64,000 bases of DNA from Isoetes taiwanensis (GCA_021234155.1 JAJEKV010000013.1:6266187-6330186); one strand, 5' to 3'. Shown: positions 32,432 through 44,673, numbered from the stretch's first letter. The notes: generated by a model not told the origin, from the sequence alone. Translations and numbers: made by a program.

Positions 32432-34923
32432 CTTTCTTCCCACGTGAATCACGGTTTGATGCGAGTGCAAGGAACACAAACGCCGGGTTCGCCAAGTCAC
32501 AGACCCCGCTTTACGCTCATTACGCAAGAAGTAAGACAAAGACCGCGATCTTTCTTAAAGCTAAGAAAGCCGTGCACATTGCGTACAAGATCAAAGAGAA
32601 ATGTTTTACCTTCCTCGAACGCCACCCCCAGACCTTCTCCTCGGCTAAGGGTTCTTAGGAAAGCCAAGATGTTCCCCACGTGAATACTCACTCCCCGAGC
32701 AAAGGAGTAAATACTTGCAACAAAATGCATAATGACCGTGTGGTGCAGCCATGCAAGATTACTTCCTTTAAAGGCCCAAAGGCTGAAATCACATTCTGAC
32801 GCGGAACAAGGCTTTCTTTACAACGTCTTGCCAATGGGAAAGCCCTGCATTTGGATGGTATGCGCACAGAATTGCTTAAGTGGGCAGGGGCGCCCATAAT
32901 ACTCAGTACGACCGCTTTGTTCAACAAGCATTACAGAAGGGCTTCCCGCTGCAAAGGGACCACACAGCGAGTTGTTCTATCTATAAGGCGTGTGACCCAC
33001 ACGCCCACCCACCAATGTAACAATCATGGTCGGGCCTTGTTTGCAAAATCGCTACCGGGATTCTCGAAAGCGCCAGCTGACGGCCGGGCAGAAGCAAGCA
33101 GAGGTGGCCCACCCAAAGTGTGATCTGCACTCCCACCTCAACCATTGACCACATCTTCACGCTATGAACTCGATTGAAGACAACAGAACCGCCGATCTAT
33201 ATTGTTGCTTTGTGGATTTTATGGGCGCTTGACACTGCGGGCTCGGGAAAACTATGGGCAAGATTGCAATACCGGGGTTCCCGTGAGATTTGCGTAATGC
33301 AAAGCAGGCTGTGCTATATGAAAGATGCTCGGGTCGCTGCAGCGCATAAGCCAACCATTTGATAGTAATATCTGGGAAATTGCCAGTGGATGCCCTCTCT
33401 CCTTCAACATTGTTTAGGCTCTACATTGATCAATTGAGAGTCGCTTGTCGATAATGGGGGCGTATGGAACTCACCTTCTCTTATCAGATCATCAGACAGC
33501 TTAATATATGCTGATGTGGACCTCCTAGCTTACACACCAAATAGACATGTAAATCTATTATCCGATAAATTCCGGATTACATTCTCGCCAAGCTTAATCG
33601 ATATGCTACTAACCTCGCCAAGACTAAGGTGGTTTTCATATCATCTTCATCAGCCACCGAGGGTTCCTTCCTTTCAGTTACCAAGGCCAGAATGTGGGAA
33701 GTTGCATCCACATACAAGTATTTGGGAGTGGAGTTTCCTCTTACTATGCACCGACACATCCATACTACACACGAAAGTGACTCAAGAAATGGAAGGTACC
33801 TATATGCAATGCAAAAACAATAGTCATCATAGAGCAGAAGTTAGCGATTAGCTCCATCGGGCCACACCTCACCAAGGTCTTAGTAGAGCCCTGGCCCTTT
33901 ATACTCTGTGAAGTATGGGGCCCAAAGAGTATCACTTGCTACTTGGAATGACTTGGGAGCAGTCCAGAAGCCTTCTTAGTATGAGCACTAGGGGTGAAGT
34001 CCACAAATTCCATATCAAATTCTACTACGTGAGACAGATTCTTGCCTCTTCAGAGGGCGGCCTCTATTTCTCGTGGTGGTCAATATGGACGCATGCTCGC
34101 CTCCCCTAAATTAGCTTATATCATGGCAATGGGGCCGTGAGCCAAGGCTCACCGGAGGGAAAAGAGAGCTCAATGGTTGGCTAGATGGAATGCAGAGCAC
34201 AGTGCATATGATATGCAAACAGAGGCGTGACGCCATAGCTTGAGGTAATATCTGACGCTTTGCTTCCTCAGCAAGCTTTGGGATGCCACCGCTCTTGGAA
34301 CATGTCAAGACCATCACACTTATCAGCCACATAAATCCTTCCACATTGGAACGGTGGGGCCCGCGAATGCCAGTACCCTCGGCTAAGTATCTTACTCTGC
34401 TCCAGTTTTGTGTGCATGCACTCATTGCCTCCATTCGCATTGTAAGTACATCATCTTCGAATTGGAGAGATTTTGGTGAGCCACGCCAGACAGGCTAAGG
34501 CTCTCGGCTAATGCCGCCAAATGGGAGCTATTGAGGATGAATCTCATACCCTTCAAAGTTGCCCAGCATATGATCAAATTGACGCCGCTTATGCTGAGTT
34601 GGTCGCCCGCCGCCCATTACATGTGACATTGAGCACAAAGAGATCCATACGCGTGCTGGGATCATACCTTCAGAGGTTATGGACATGTAGATCAGCTATG
34701 TCCTCGGAAAGCACACACTTGACGTGGTATATATACATTGATGTGGTTTCTGTACGCTTGACGATTCTTATTACCGCTTACTGCTTTTTCCCTAAAACCC
34801 TTCGCTGGGTTTTAACCCTATTAAAGCACAAGTTTGCTGGCGCTTCTCCTTGTAGGGGTCCCATAGGCCTCCATTGGCCTCAAGTGACTCCATAAAAATC
34901 ATTCTCATTCTCATTCTCATTCT
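32432..34923 (+). mobile_element. LINE copy B, inserted in the outer L1
   Basis: The insert is bounded by AATGCT on both sides (32426-32431 and 34924-34929) and ends in a (TCATTC)4 tail at 34899-34922. Inside, on the plus strand, are 'DGMRTELLKWAG' (32851-32886), 'CCFVDFM' (33205-33225) and 'KLWARLQ' (33250-33270). 'CPLS..TLFRLYIDQL' (33390-33435, one frameshift), LIYAD-VDLLAY at 33501-33534 (one catalytic Asp missing), TYKYLGVEF (33710-33736) and 'CEVWGP' (about 33909-33926) follow, then EDESHTLQSCPAYD (34533-34574). It is the same family as copy A at 1480-3168. Its clade is uncertain; a hexamer tail is typical of RTE-like elements. It is inactive. Confidence 0.8.
34899..34922 (+). repeat. 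(TCATTC)4 tail of LINE copy B
   Basis: Four perfect hexamers close the element. Non-LTR elements of several clades end in short tandem repeats rather than poly(A). Confidence 0.9.
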
Positions 34924-35720
34924 AATGCTAACAGAGCAAAGCTTTTATTAAAATAAGTAATCAATTCCTTGACGGGCTAAAGGCTCTTTTCATAATGTCT
35001 AGAATTCCTACTATCCTCCAAAGATTCTTTATTTTATTTGGTTTATTACACGGCGCTTTTGAATAATCTTTCAATTTTATCTAGAAGAAATCCAAACATT
35101 ATAGCTAGTCGTCTCTATTATGTATGCTGAAGAGAGTATGTGTCATATATTCTTTTGTAATAAGCTAAATGTCTTTTGGTCCCAGCTTGTGCTAAATTTG
35201 GAATTGCCAACAATCATGATCTTCTTCCCTTTCTCCAATCTGATGATAATTTATAACACCATTGCTTATATTGTTCTTTTGGAATATATGAAAAATCTAG
35301 GAATCGGTGCTATATGGAAATAAGAGGCTTTTATTGTTTGGATCAAAATTCATTTTCAATTTGACTTCTTGAACCTACTTTCATCAGCTCACAAAGAAAA
35401 TATGGTACTAACTATGATGTAAAAATGGATGCTTATGGAGAGTATATGTGGTCATTTTGAATTATTTCCAAATTTGAATGCGTGATTCTAATATTCTTTT
35501 TTCTCACATCCTAGAATATCTTGAGTTTCTTCGTGTGGATATAAAGAAACAAATTTGATGATCAATCCCCTTCACACTATCAAAAGATCCCCTTCGCTGC
35601 ATAACTGGCAACTTCAATGGAGTCCTTCGTAATGAGAGCACAAAAAATATCGTGAAAGATAGTGAAGATTTGTGGCTGCTATCTTCTCAAGTAGGAGATA
35701 GTACAAATTACTGCTTGTGG
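34924..35720 (+). pseudogene. L1 ORF2 C-terminus (outer element): zinc finger and possible RNase H
   Basis: After the copy B insertion, 'RIPTILQRFF' and 'WFGLLHGAF' (about 35001-35062) give the typical 'PPK...FLWLLLHG' block. 'RRNPNI' (35083-35100) and 'CAEESMCHIFFCNKLNVFWSQL' (35127-35190, read as two parts CAEESMCHIFFC and NKLNVFWSQL) correspond to the zf-RVT domain (C..C.E...H.F..C). Around 35610-35700 'NFNGVLRN' followed by 'VGDSTN' resembles the RNase H tail of plant L1 elements, less surely. The true 3' end was not located. Confidence 0.7.
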
Positions 35721-36474
35721 ACATTTCAACCGTGATCCTCACCGAGAGGCGTTTCAACAAGATATATCCATGTATTACAATCATAAGCCGCCATTGATAT
35801 GTATGGATCCTTTCTCGATTCTTTTTGAGGACAAGGATAAATTCTCGTCTGCTCTACAACAACAATTGGTATGTTGAGTACGGCCCTTTAAACCACTGAT
35901 GCCTTCAATGCCTATTTTAACTCCATTTCTTTGCTGATTCCAAAACATCCTATCCTTCTTACTATTCTCTGAACATACTTGTGCTCAAATAAACACCATA
36001 ACCTCCAACTAACCAACTCGTACAAGGGTCTTTCCAAAGTCACAATGCTAACATTTAATCTAAAGGCATTCAATTAAACCTACATAGACCAACCAACTCT
36101 TGTAAAGAGAGAAACTGGATGTCTATAAATTCTGTGGAGGAGTAATCTGCATAACAAATGCTGACTAGATAAAAATGTGAAGTATATGAGCAATTGTGGA
36201 TAGTTACACATCAAACACCATATGTTAATATTAACCCTCTCAAGATCGAGTATAACTAAATGGCAAGATGCAAAATTCAACATACTGGGGTCTAGAAAGG
36301 GGTCTAGGGTCTAGAAAGGTCCAAATACATTAAAACATGACTCTACAAGAAAGCTTCCTTAAAAACCTAGAGTTTACCTATTGATGCAAGTATGAACTCA
36401 AAGAATACGAAAGCATGCCTGTGAGCAATGCATATGAAGAGATGCCACCCAACTATACGATTAAGGGAGAAAGT
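35721..36474. other. Spacer between the L1 nest and the short minisatellite repeat
   Basis: No domain was found. A small duplication 'GGGGTCTAGAAAGG' / 'GGGTCTAGAAAGG' lies near 36287-36320. Confidence 0.5.
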
Positions 36475-37093
36475 GCCTTTGGCGATTTTCAAAACCAATG
36501 TATTTCATCCCCCATGCTCAAGAACAGTGAACTAATGAAACGTCATTTAGAAGGGTCAGAAGAAGAAGAATAGATGGAAGAAGAAGAACAAAAAGAACAA
36601 GCAATTTTTACATGCCACATTGGCAGCATTTAATTGGACATGTGCCACATTGGCAACATTAGACACCAAAACATCATGCCACATTGGCAATGTCTAATTG
36701 GATAAACATATGATGCATGCACTATAACATCATGCCATGGTGGCAACATATGACACTATCATGCCACATTGGCAACGTATAACCACACACCCACCTAATT
36801 GGAGACCATGATATAGATTGGCAAAAAAATTAGATGCATTTATTTACTAAAAAATAGCACCTATTTTTGTTCGAACTCTTTTTCTTGACACAAAAAAGCT
36901 CAAACTCTCTAATTCTTCTCTGGTCTAAGAATCTTAACAATACGACTGTTGACTTTGTAGGGGGGCAGTGATTAACAGATTCCTTGACTTCTAAGCATTG
37001 AGAGATTAGTTTGTGATTTTCTTCGAGCAACACCTGCAGAGCTTTGGGATCATCTTGTAACAAATCAAATATTTCCAGAATTTTTTTCTACTT
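36475..37093. repeat. Short copy of the dispersed minisatellite repeat
   Basis: The left arm (36475-36552) and right arm (about 36925-37093) match 17480-17562 and 19066-19230. The interior holds only about six minisatellite units (cores near 36613, 36644, 36678, 36733, 36763 and 36815) against about two dozen in the other copy. The purine tract is also shorter. The total is 619 bases against 1751. Confidence 0.75.
36830..37075 (-). pseudogene. Conserved minus-strand frame in the short repeat copy
   Basis: The frame opens with LQDDPKALQVLLEENHKLIS and continues through QCLEVKESVNHCPPTKS and TVVLLRF. It is open for 77 codons in this copy. It matches codon for codon with the 19.1 kb copy up to about LLRF, after which the two diverge at GAATCTTA. 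That divergence point could be a splice border or simply the repeat boundary. The family is unrecognised. Confidence 0.4.
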
Positions 37094-37449
37094 AGGGTAA
37101 CCTTTGTATCGAGTCACATTGAATTTAAAGTGTACATCATTGAAATCTAGCTAGAAGAATCGATGACAACAAAAATTTATTTGGAATCTTTTGTGTGCAC
37201 AATTGCTCCCATTAAGCAGGATTTCGTCAACCACTCCTAATTATACTGGAGCTGATTATGACAAGTGATGGGCCTTTGCTAGACTCTGATAAAGTGCTTA
37301 ATCAGCACGTATGCTTTGAGTACTGTAAGTGCTACATCTAGCAGCAAGATGGTGATCATGACATCATATATCTCGACACTTGATGAGAGGTCACCATCTC
37401 CATGCTCAACCATGCTCAACCAAGACTAATATCAAGTCAATGTCGCTCA
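37094..37449. other. Spacer, probably 3' terminal region of the copia element
   Basis: Sequence directly downstream (in minus sense) of the copia RNase H end would hold the polypurine tract and 3' LTR of an intact element. Neither was recognised. Confidence 0.35.
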
Positions 37450-38665
37450 AAGAGCTCGCGAGCCAACGGCTTCGGCAAGAGATCGACGGTATTGTCCCAT
37501 GTAGGAACATGCTCGATCTGAACCTGTTTATCAGCTACAAGATCCTTCACAAACAGTAATTCCTGGGAACATGCTTAGACTTTGGATGCCGAACTTTAGC
37601 GTAGCACCAATCAATGCCATCTTTGTTATCCATAAGCATCCTTGCTTTTCGGAGTGTGTTGTCAAATGCCTGCAAGAAAATCCTTCAAACTAATGATCTC
37701 ACGGGCTGCTATAGATGCTGCAACATATTCTATTTCAGTGGAAGAAAGAGATACATGGTCCTATTTCTTTCTGATCCAAGTAATGACAGTATTGGCAAGC
37801 ATAAAACAAATGCTCGATATGGGTTTAGAGTTGTCCATTACATCGTTAAGTGAGGAATCACTGTATATTAGTAATGGAAAGGCATCACTATTGTTATGAT
37901 ATGTAAGGCCATAATCAGCAGTACCTTTTAGGTATCTGAGAATGTACTTAGCCATTTCCCAATGCTTACATAGATCTGCCAAAAATTGGATGAGAGCTGT
38001 AAGAGCAAATGCAATATCAGGTCTGGTGCAAACCATGCAATACATGAGGCTGTCAATCGATTGCCGAAATGAAATATTTGCCATAGAAAGATGCCCAATA
38101 TCAGATTGTGGGCAATCTTTCTTGGTGAGCAGAGAACCTGGATTCATAGGGACTCTAGACGAATTGCAATCAACTCAATGTACTTCGTTTGAGAGATATG
38201 AAAAATCACGTTGTTCCGGTCTCTTGCAATTTGTAAACTCAAACAATAGCGAGCTTTACCCAAGTCTACCATTGGAAACTTAGCAGCATGCCTTGTCTTG
38301 AATTCGGCAATGTGCTCATTATCGTTGCAAGCAAGGATGAAGAAGAACTTGCATTGATGACAGATGTAGACATTAGAATCAGCCTCAATGGGCTTAAATA
38401 CTCAGCACCAGCTTTGACATAACCCTGAGGTTGCTTCATATATATTTTTCCATCAAGTTTGCCAGTACAAATGATGTTTTGACATATGTTTGATGAACCT
38501 CAAGATTATAATGAGCAGCAAATGTAAGAAGAATGCGAATGCTCATCATCTTGACCATTAGAGAAAATGTTTCCAAGTAATCAATGCCATATTGCTGGTC
38601 GAAAACCTGTGCAACCAAGTGTGCTTTATAGTTTCTGATTCTACCAGAAGTGCCAAAGTAGCTCA
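37450..38665 (-). pseudogene. Ty1/copia RT C-terminal half and RNase H
   Basis: On the minus strand 'NYKAHLVAQVFDQQYGIDYLE' (two parts: NYKAHLVAQ and FDQQYGIDYLETFS) begins near 38640. 'VKMMSIRILLTFAAHYNLEVHQ' follows in the same frame (38436-38759). Further on are 'DLGKARYCLSLQIARD' near 38255-38300 and 'IDSLMYCMVCTRPDIAFAL' within 37761-38147, then 'KYILRYLKGTADYGL' and 'SDSSLNDVMDNSKPISSICF', the copia RNase H. 'SLSSTEIEYVAAS' lies at about 37715-37755 and 'DLLPKPLARELFERH' at about 37440-37485. The polyprotein copies and processes element RNA. It is broken by stops and frameshifts but is the best preserved coding relic here. Confidence 0.9.
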
Positions 38666-39200
38666 TATTCAGCATCCTGGTAGTCAATTGGCATGGGAGA
38701 TGGATGTTGAATGCTACAATGTAGGGCGTACGCGTTCCTTTCTCAGACCATGTAACCATGTCGCTAGGGTAATTTTGTCATTCCGAACGATGTGGCGAAT
38801 TCGAATGTCCGTTTCGGGGCCTCCGTAGAGCCCGAATGATAAAACACTTTGGTTTATACACGGCCGCTATCGCAGACGCCCGCTGCTCTGATAAGTTCCC
38901 TGCAACCAATCTTGGATTTTTTTGAGCGTTCGCAATGCGGCCCCCGGTCAGGATTCAACGGATAAGGTAATCGAAGCCCGGAGGGTGGTCATTAGCATAC
39001 GCCTGAGGAGTCGCTCGGCCGTAAAAGGTTGCCTCCTTCCCGTGGAGGCGGCCTGCAAGATCCCCGGCCTTGTTTGACTTGGGAAGAGTCCTGCCTCACG
39101 CTTCCAAATTGCAATGGGCTACCCGTGACCGCCTCTAATGCTAACTCCTGACAAAAACCTTATCCTGGAATAAAATTACCAGATACTGTGATGACTTATG
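38665..39200. mobile_element. GC-rich insertion splitting the copia RT
   Basis: The copia RT stops after 'YKFKLHPDGTNW' (about 39215) and resumes with 'GRIRNYKAHLVAQ' (about 38660). A normal copia has no extra residues between these blocks. The intervening 500-odd bases are much richer in GC, especially 38760-39100, than the copia sequence on either side. No family is recognised and edges are approximate. Confidence 0.5.
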
Positions 39201-39800
39201 AAGCCAGCTGGCCAATTGGTGCCATCAGGATGGAGCTTAAATTTGTAGACCCATTTATTACCAACGACCTTCCGATCGTGAGGAAGAGGAATCAAATCCC
39301 AAGTGCTATTTTGAATAATAGAAGCCATTTTGTATTTCATTGCCTGCTGCCAATGAGGTGCATCAGCACATGAAATAGCTTCATGATAGCTGGTGGGTTC
39401 AATGATGATATAGCACCACAAAACTCCATATAATGTTGGGCATAATTTCAGCATAGAAGGCAAACTTCTGAGGAGGAAAACGCTTCCTTTTTCCTCGAAC
39501 CAAGCTCTTCTTCAACTCTTTCTTGACCAGGATGATCAATTTCACCATCTAGATCAGATGGGTCAAGTTCTCCTCCTTGATCGGATGTGTCAAGACCTAC
39601 ATCATGATCAGGAATTTGAGGTGTTGGGAGCATGCTGGAACCGTCATAGGTGCTAGAATTGCTTTAGGCGCTGGAATTGCTTTAGGTGCTGGTGTTATGG
39701 TCCAAGGACAAGCCGCGCTTGCAAACCTTGGGACTAGGAGTTGGTCTTGAGTGCTACCGGGTGGCTCAAATATTCCAAGAATCGCCAAGAAGCAGTTGTT
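39176..39800 (-). pseudogene. Copia polyprotein: spacer and start of RT
   Basis: The frame at 39176-39463 contains 'EPTSYHEAISCADAPHWQQAM', best read as EPTSYHEAI and then HWQQAMKYKMASI, followed by 'NSTWDLIPLPHDRKVVGNKW' and 'VYKFKLHPDG'. These are the canonical opening blocks of copia RT. Upstream (39448-39633 and 39597-39788) the minus frames are acidic and proline-rich (DTSDQGGELDPSDLDGEIDH), as in the linker between integrase and RT. The integrase itself was not found, so the element is truncated near 39.8 kb. Confidence 0.85.
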
Positions 39801-42800
39801 GGGGTAATTTTAAATGCGTGCTCTATATAAAGTGACATTTAAATAAATGTTAAAGGGGCCTTTATAAAAAAGACAAACCATTGGGTTTAAGGGACTGAGG
39901 TGGCAACACCCGGTTGGTCTACTGCTTTCAAAGGCAAAATTGGGTCTGTGGCATCGAAGCTTGTATTAGGCAAATTAATCCAGCCTCTGTAAAAGTTTCC
40001 TCGTGTATTTATACTTGTAAAGGGCTCAATCCGAAGCCGAATAAAGCCTCATGGTGCCTTTTCGCTAATCTTTAACCCTAACTACGATATAAGGGATTAC
40101 AAGGCTTTGAAAATCACAAAAAGATATTCTTCGAGCTATGATTATTAGAGTTCCTCGCTGATCTATACTGCTTGATCTCTCATGTGTCCCCACGTTGAGT
40201 TATTTCGACCGATCAGTGATCAATTCGCCTTATGACTCGCCCAAAACTAGTGTCTATTGTGAGTTGTTTCGCTGTTAGGAGCATTTGGGCTCCTTCGAAA
40301 GCAACATCACACGTATGTTAGGTTCCTGAGATAGAACTGCTGAAGCTGGCTTCAAACTCCATCCCTCGGGATCAATGCCATTTGTGCGCTGGGGAGTTCT
40401 CGGGAACCTAAACTTCAGGTTGGGATCATCTAAGGCAACCAATTCGCGGTTAGTCGTGGGTTAAAGAGAATATGGTGAAACTGTATCAGCTCATTTATAC
40501 GGTAATATTGTGATCACCATGTATACCCTGATGATATTGGAATTATCATTCATACTGTGGTAATACCGCAACTCTATATTGTCTCTTTTCGTATTAAGTA
40601 GGTATTCAAGATTAAATTGCAGCCTTGTAAGGTGGTGTTAGCGACTTAACTGTGACCTGGTGGTCATAAGGATCATGAAGAGCATGGTCTTGAAATATTG
40701 AAAAGTGAATACTAGGAAGGTGTGTATAAAAGCTCTGTTGCATTTATGTGTCTTGTCATGATCTAGGATCATGCTTGCTTAAATTTAATTCAAGGAATTG
40801 GTTATGGCATTGTGAATTTTAGTTCATGATGATTGATTTGGATTCTTATGTAAAACTTATATTAAATTATTAACTTGATAACCTCTTTGACCTGGCCACT
40901 TTACAATACTTTTCAGTTGACTAGCAATTAATAAGTTAGGATTTGATGCAGCATTAGGTACCGCAAGGTGTCTACATTTTACCATTATCTTAGTATAAGT
41001 TGATGTACTACAGGACCATTGCTCAAAGCTTCTTGCTAGCCATGCGCTAACAATATAAAAGCGTATCGGCGTAGCGCCTTTTGCATGTGGGACATCGTGA
41101 TATCAGTAGTTTCTCGCTACTAGGTTATTGCAAAGATCGCGGGATGCTATTGCATGTTAGGGTTTAACTAAATCCTTGCAGGGAATTCCAAGTGATCATT
41201 TAATTAGTATTTTATTACTTTCACTTGAAGAGTCACAAGAGCACCATCTAGGGTCCGGTATAAAAGTTCACAATAATTGGGAATCGTTGAGGTGGACTTT
41301 ACATCGGGTTTCTATGTGGTATTAGGGGCTTAATTCTATGGGGGTTTTGGGTTCTTAGCGCTCTAAATACTGCTGTGGTGCAAAATCTACATCAGCAATC
41401 ATCGCCCTATCGCCGCATAAGTGCTTTAAAATCGGGCGTATTTTAAAACACGCACGCATGCGTGATTGATCAATCTGACATAGCGTCACACAAATGACAG
41501 TCGTGGAAAGAGAACCGCAGAGTTTGTTTGGATGGCGCTGGCCCCTATCTTGGAATTCAAGCAAATGGAGGGGACTAATTTTCTGTTTCCGTGCTGAATT
41601 CGCTCCTAACCGAATTCAAATACCCCTGCCCCTCACCAATCTCCCAGTATCAGAGTCAATTTAAACTTCCGGATAAGATGAAAACCTGTAATTCCTTCCT
41701 CCCCTGCTCACTTCTATGTAGCCATTGATGCAAAGCATTGGGAAATTGAGAGATCGCAGGCAAGTAGACTATATGCAAAGAAGGTGCAAAGAATGAAGAA
41801 GAATTCCCTTCTAAAGATTCGCCTTCAAAGAAGAATAAGAAAACGTAGATCGAGTGACCGCTAGAATAAGAGAAATTTCGTGAGAAATTTATGCAGGCTA
41901 TCTAAACCAAAATTAGCAGTACAAAATGCCGGGATGACATTTGATGTAGCTACCGACCCCTGATGCCCCTTCCTTGGGAGTGCAAGTGAAGGGATTTTAC
42001 CTTCAATCAGCTTCTATAAACAAAATCTAAGCGAAGTTACTGGCGCAGGCCGCGGTTAAAATGGTGAAGTTAGACCCCTAGGCTTAAAACAATACCGCAA
42101 GGTAAACATAAGTATGAGCAGAGGAATCAGCGACATGCTTCGTGCGCGAAAAGTCCAAATTTATTACCTGCGGCAAAGAAGAAAGTACTTTCAAAAATGC
42201 AGGCCGGCCATCAGAATCGTGTAATCGTAGTATGGTCAGATTGCTCCTCGTAAAGATCCCTTTGCAAGTTCACTCTCAAATGCTTTTCGTGCTAGGCAAG
42301 TGCAAGCTAACAAAGGGAAGGACCTTGGTCAATGTTCAGAGGAGTGTAGTTTTACGTGGATAAAGTATGTTAGATTACAATAGAAGCTTCGTTTATCAAG
42401 TTCTCGGATGTGTAAAATACAAGAGTTTCTCCATAACAAGAAAAGACGTGAGGATGCGTATGTGTGTATCACAGACAAGAGTCAGTTAATCTTAACATCC
42501 ACCCACCTCTTGAAGCCACCTACAAAGTATCTCAGTCCTCATGGCTAGTAAGTGTCTGGCCATGTTGTAGCATTTATTTGGGCATCTGGCTACTTACTTC
42601 CCCTGTGAAGCAAATGTAATTCCCATCTCAGCAGTGTGCCTAGTGAGATGAGAATCCCCTACCGCACCCGTAATGCGCACTTTCGAGATGACTGGGAAAC
42701 CGAAGTTTGTAAGGAGATGCGCGGAGGAGGCATACATGTTGTTGCATCTACCACTTGAAATTTTGAATGTATACCGCTGTGATCGTGGAATGTTCTGCGA

Positions 42801-44220
42801 AAATCTAAAAAGGGAGTTCATGACAACCGCAACTTAACGCGAGATTCTGCGTGGCCCCGCCTCCGCACGCCGGGCGATACAATCAAGTGCACCGCGCTGA
42901 CTTATGGAGAAGCGGTCCCCAGCGCAGCTGCGGCGTGATATTTATGGCGGCTCTGATCATAACCGCTTGATGTTGGCGTGCGGTAAAAATGGGTTGGATA
43001 GGAATTTAGAAAATGTCCATGTGAAAACGATGGCACGTCACTACTAGTTACTCTTCGAAGACATTTGAAAAAGCAAACTCGCGGATCAAAGATGTAGAAT
43101 TAAAGTGATCCAAGAAAAAGGCTTTGAGGTACAAACCTCGCTCGAGATTAGTGTTGTATGAGAGAAGTCCTGCGCGAGTTTCAAGAGGGATGTAAATAGC
43201 TGTACCGCATTTGTTCCACACAATAATTATATAGCAAATATTGGTGCCAATCAGCTTTAAAATTGTGTAAGTTTATCATTTCCGTGAAGATAAGCAATTG
43301 TATCTCGCTATTGACTTTGCGTAGTACCATGCGACCAAGATCCGCATGAGCCCTGGCCAATGCACTGGCATGGCTGCATCGTTTCTATACTTGTTCTCAT
43401 AACATATAGACATGACAAAAGTGCCGGAGTATTCCTCGCTCCCTCGCGCGCACATACAAATTAATCAGCCCAAAGAAGAAAAAAAAAGCACGTAAGATTG
43501 GAGCAGATCAGGAATATTGTGACTCAACAATGGTGGTGGGAAGACTCTCTGCGCAAAAGAGATCATACTTAAGCATTTCACATGATAAAGTGCATGACTC
43601 ATTATTTGTGAACATCAGCTTGCTGTGTGATGGGCGGTGGCTGCGGGCTGGCTGAAACAGGGAAATAGAGTATATGAGGCTATCAGTTTGGAGGATGGCC
43701 GCGATCAGCCAATCCGTAAAGGCTTTCTAAACCTTTTCCTTACAGCGCAATTTCACAAATGAAATCTACGCGCAGTCAGTGTGAACTACTTCCTTTGCCA
43801 CCCGCCTGGCGGTGTAAAGGTGAAATATGATGGTGCGTGTGCTGCTATCAAAAGGCTACTAAGTAAGGAAAACAACTCCAAACCCAATGGAAAGTAAAAA
43901 GTAAACCTATACATGCCAAAGATACTAAAATTCTCTCAGGTAATATTATTTCCCAAAGCTAGCCTACCAGCTTTGATGAAAACAGATGAGATCAAAAAGA
44001 TATTTTGGGAAAATTGAACATGCCTGCTGTGGCAAAACATGAAGAATATGAAATTGAAACACTTAAAGCACAAGAAGATTCATCAGACGCACTGGCTACA
44101 GGAGGTAGACCAAACAACAGTTGCTTCATAGATGCATGTCATGTTTCTCGCTTTTGTTTTGCATGATCATAATTGGGACTCCCCTGCATCAATGGCTGTA
44201 GTTTGGTGGCAAACCCACTC
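39801..44220. other. 4.4 kb without recognisable genes
   Basis: Frames are short (up to 83 codons). GC-rich patches at 42830-42930 and 43660-43830 alternate with AT-rich DNA, as in other decayed repeats of this window. I can name no element. Confidence 0.5.
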
Positions 44221-44673
44221 TTAAAACCAGCGGAGTTGGAGTAGGCCATGCGCCGAGCACTCTGGAACAAGCCACCGAAACGGACCAGACGGCAGAGGTA
44301 GGTGATACTTTTGCAGCTGAATGCCGAGGCAGACAATCTCGTATATGTGTGGACTTTGAGCATCCTCAAGTGCACGTAACCCAAATGCACACACTTGAAG
44401 ATTCATACAAAAGTTATTTGGATGGGGCAAAAATTTGAGTGCATGAGCAAAGCCATTCCTGAAGTGGACCTGTATTTTCATCAATTCCCTCTGGTAAATC
44501 TCCCAAAGCACATGTTGCTCACTAAAACCCTCTAAAGCCCCCAGCACCATGCGGTAAGATATCCTAAATTGATATGGACAAAATAGAAGGCAATGCATAT
44601 GTACAAATTTCACAGAGACCCATGAAAAAATCTGGCGGCCACCAATAACAATGTAATTTTGGCACTTAACCAA
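44221..44673 (-). CDS. Unrecognised 150-codon open frame
   Basis: The minus-strand frame from 44673 reads through 150 codons with several aromatic-rich segments and cysteines (HMHCLLFCPYQFRIS). No domain is recognised. An overlapping 83-codon frame exists in another phase of the same strand. It is either a piece of an unknown retroelement or a chance frame. Confidence 0.25.
   Translation of the reverse strand: MVKCQNYIVIGGRQIFSWVSVKFVHMHCLLFCPYQFRISYRMVLGALEGFSEQHVLWEIYQRELMKIQVHFRNGFAHALKFLPHPNNFCMNLQVCAFGLRALEDAQSPHIYEIVCLGIQLQKYHLPLPSGPFRWLVPECSAHGLLQLRWF

Noticed and set aside
37614-38283. Plus-strand frames of up to 113 codons over the copia region
   Set aside because: They are shadows of the minus-strand RT/RNase H, which carries clear family motifs.
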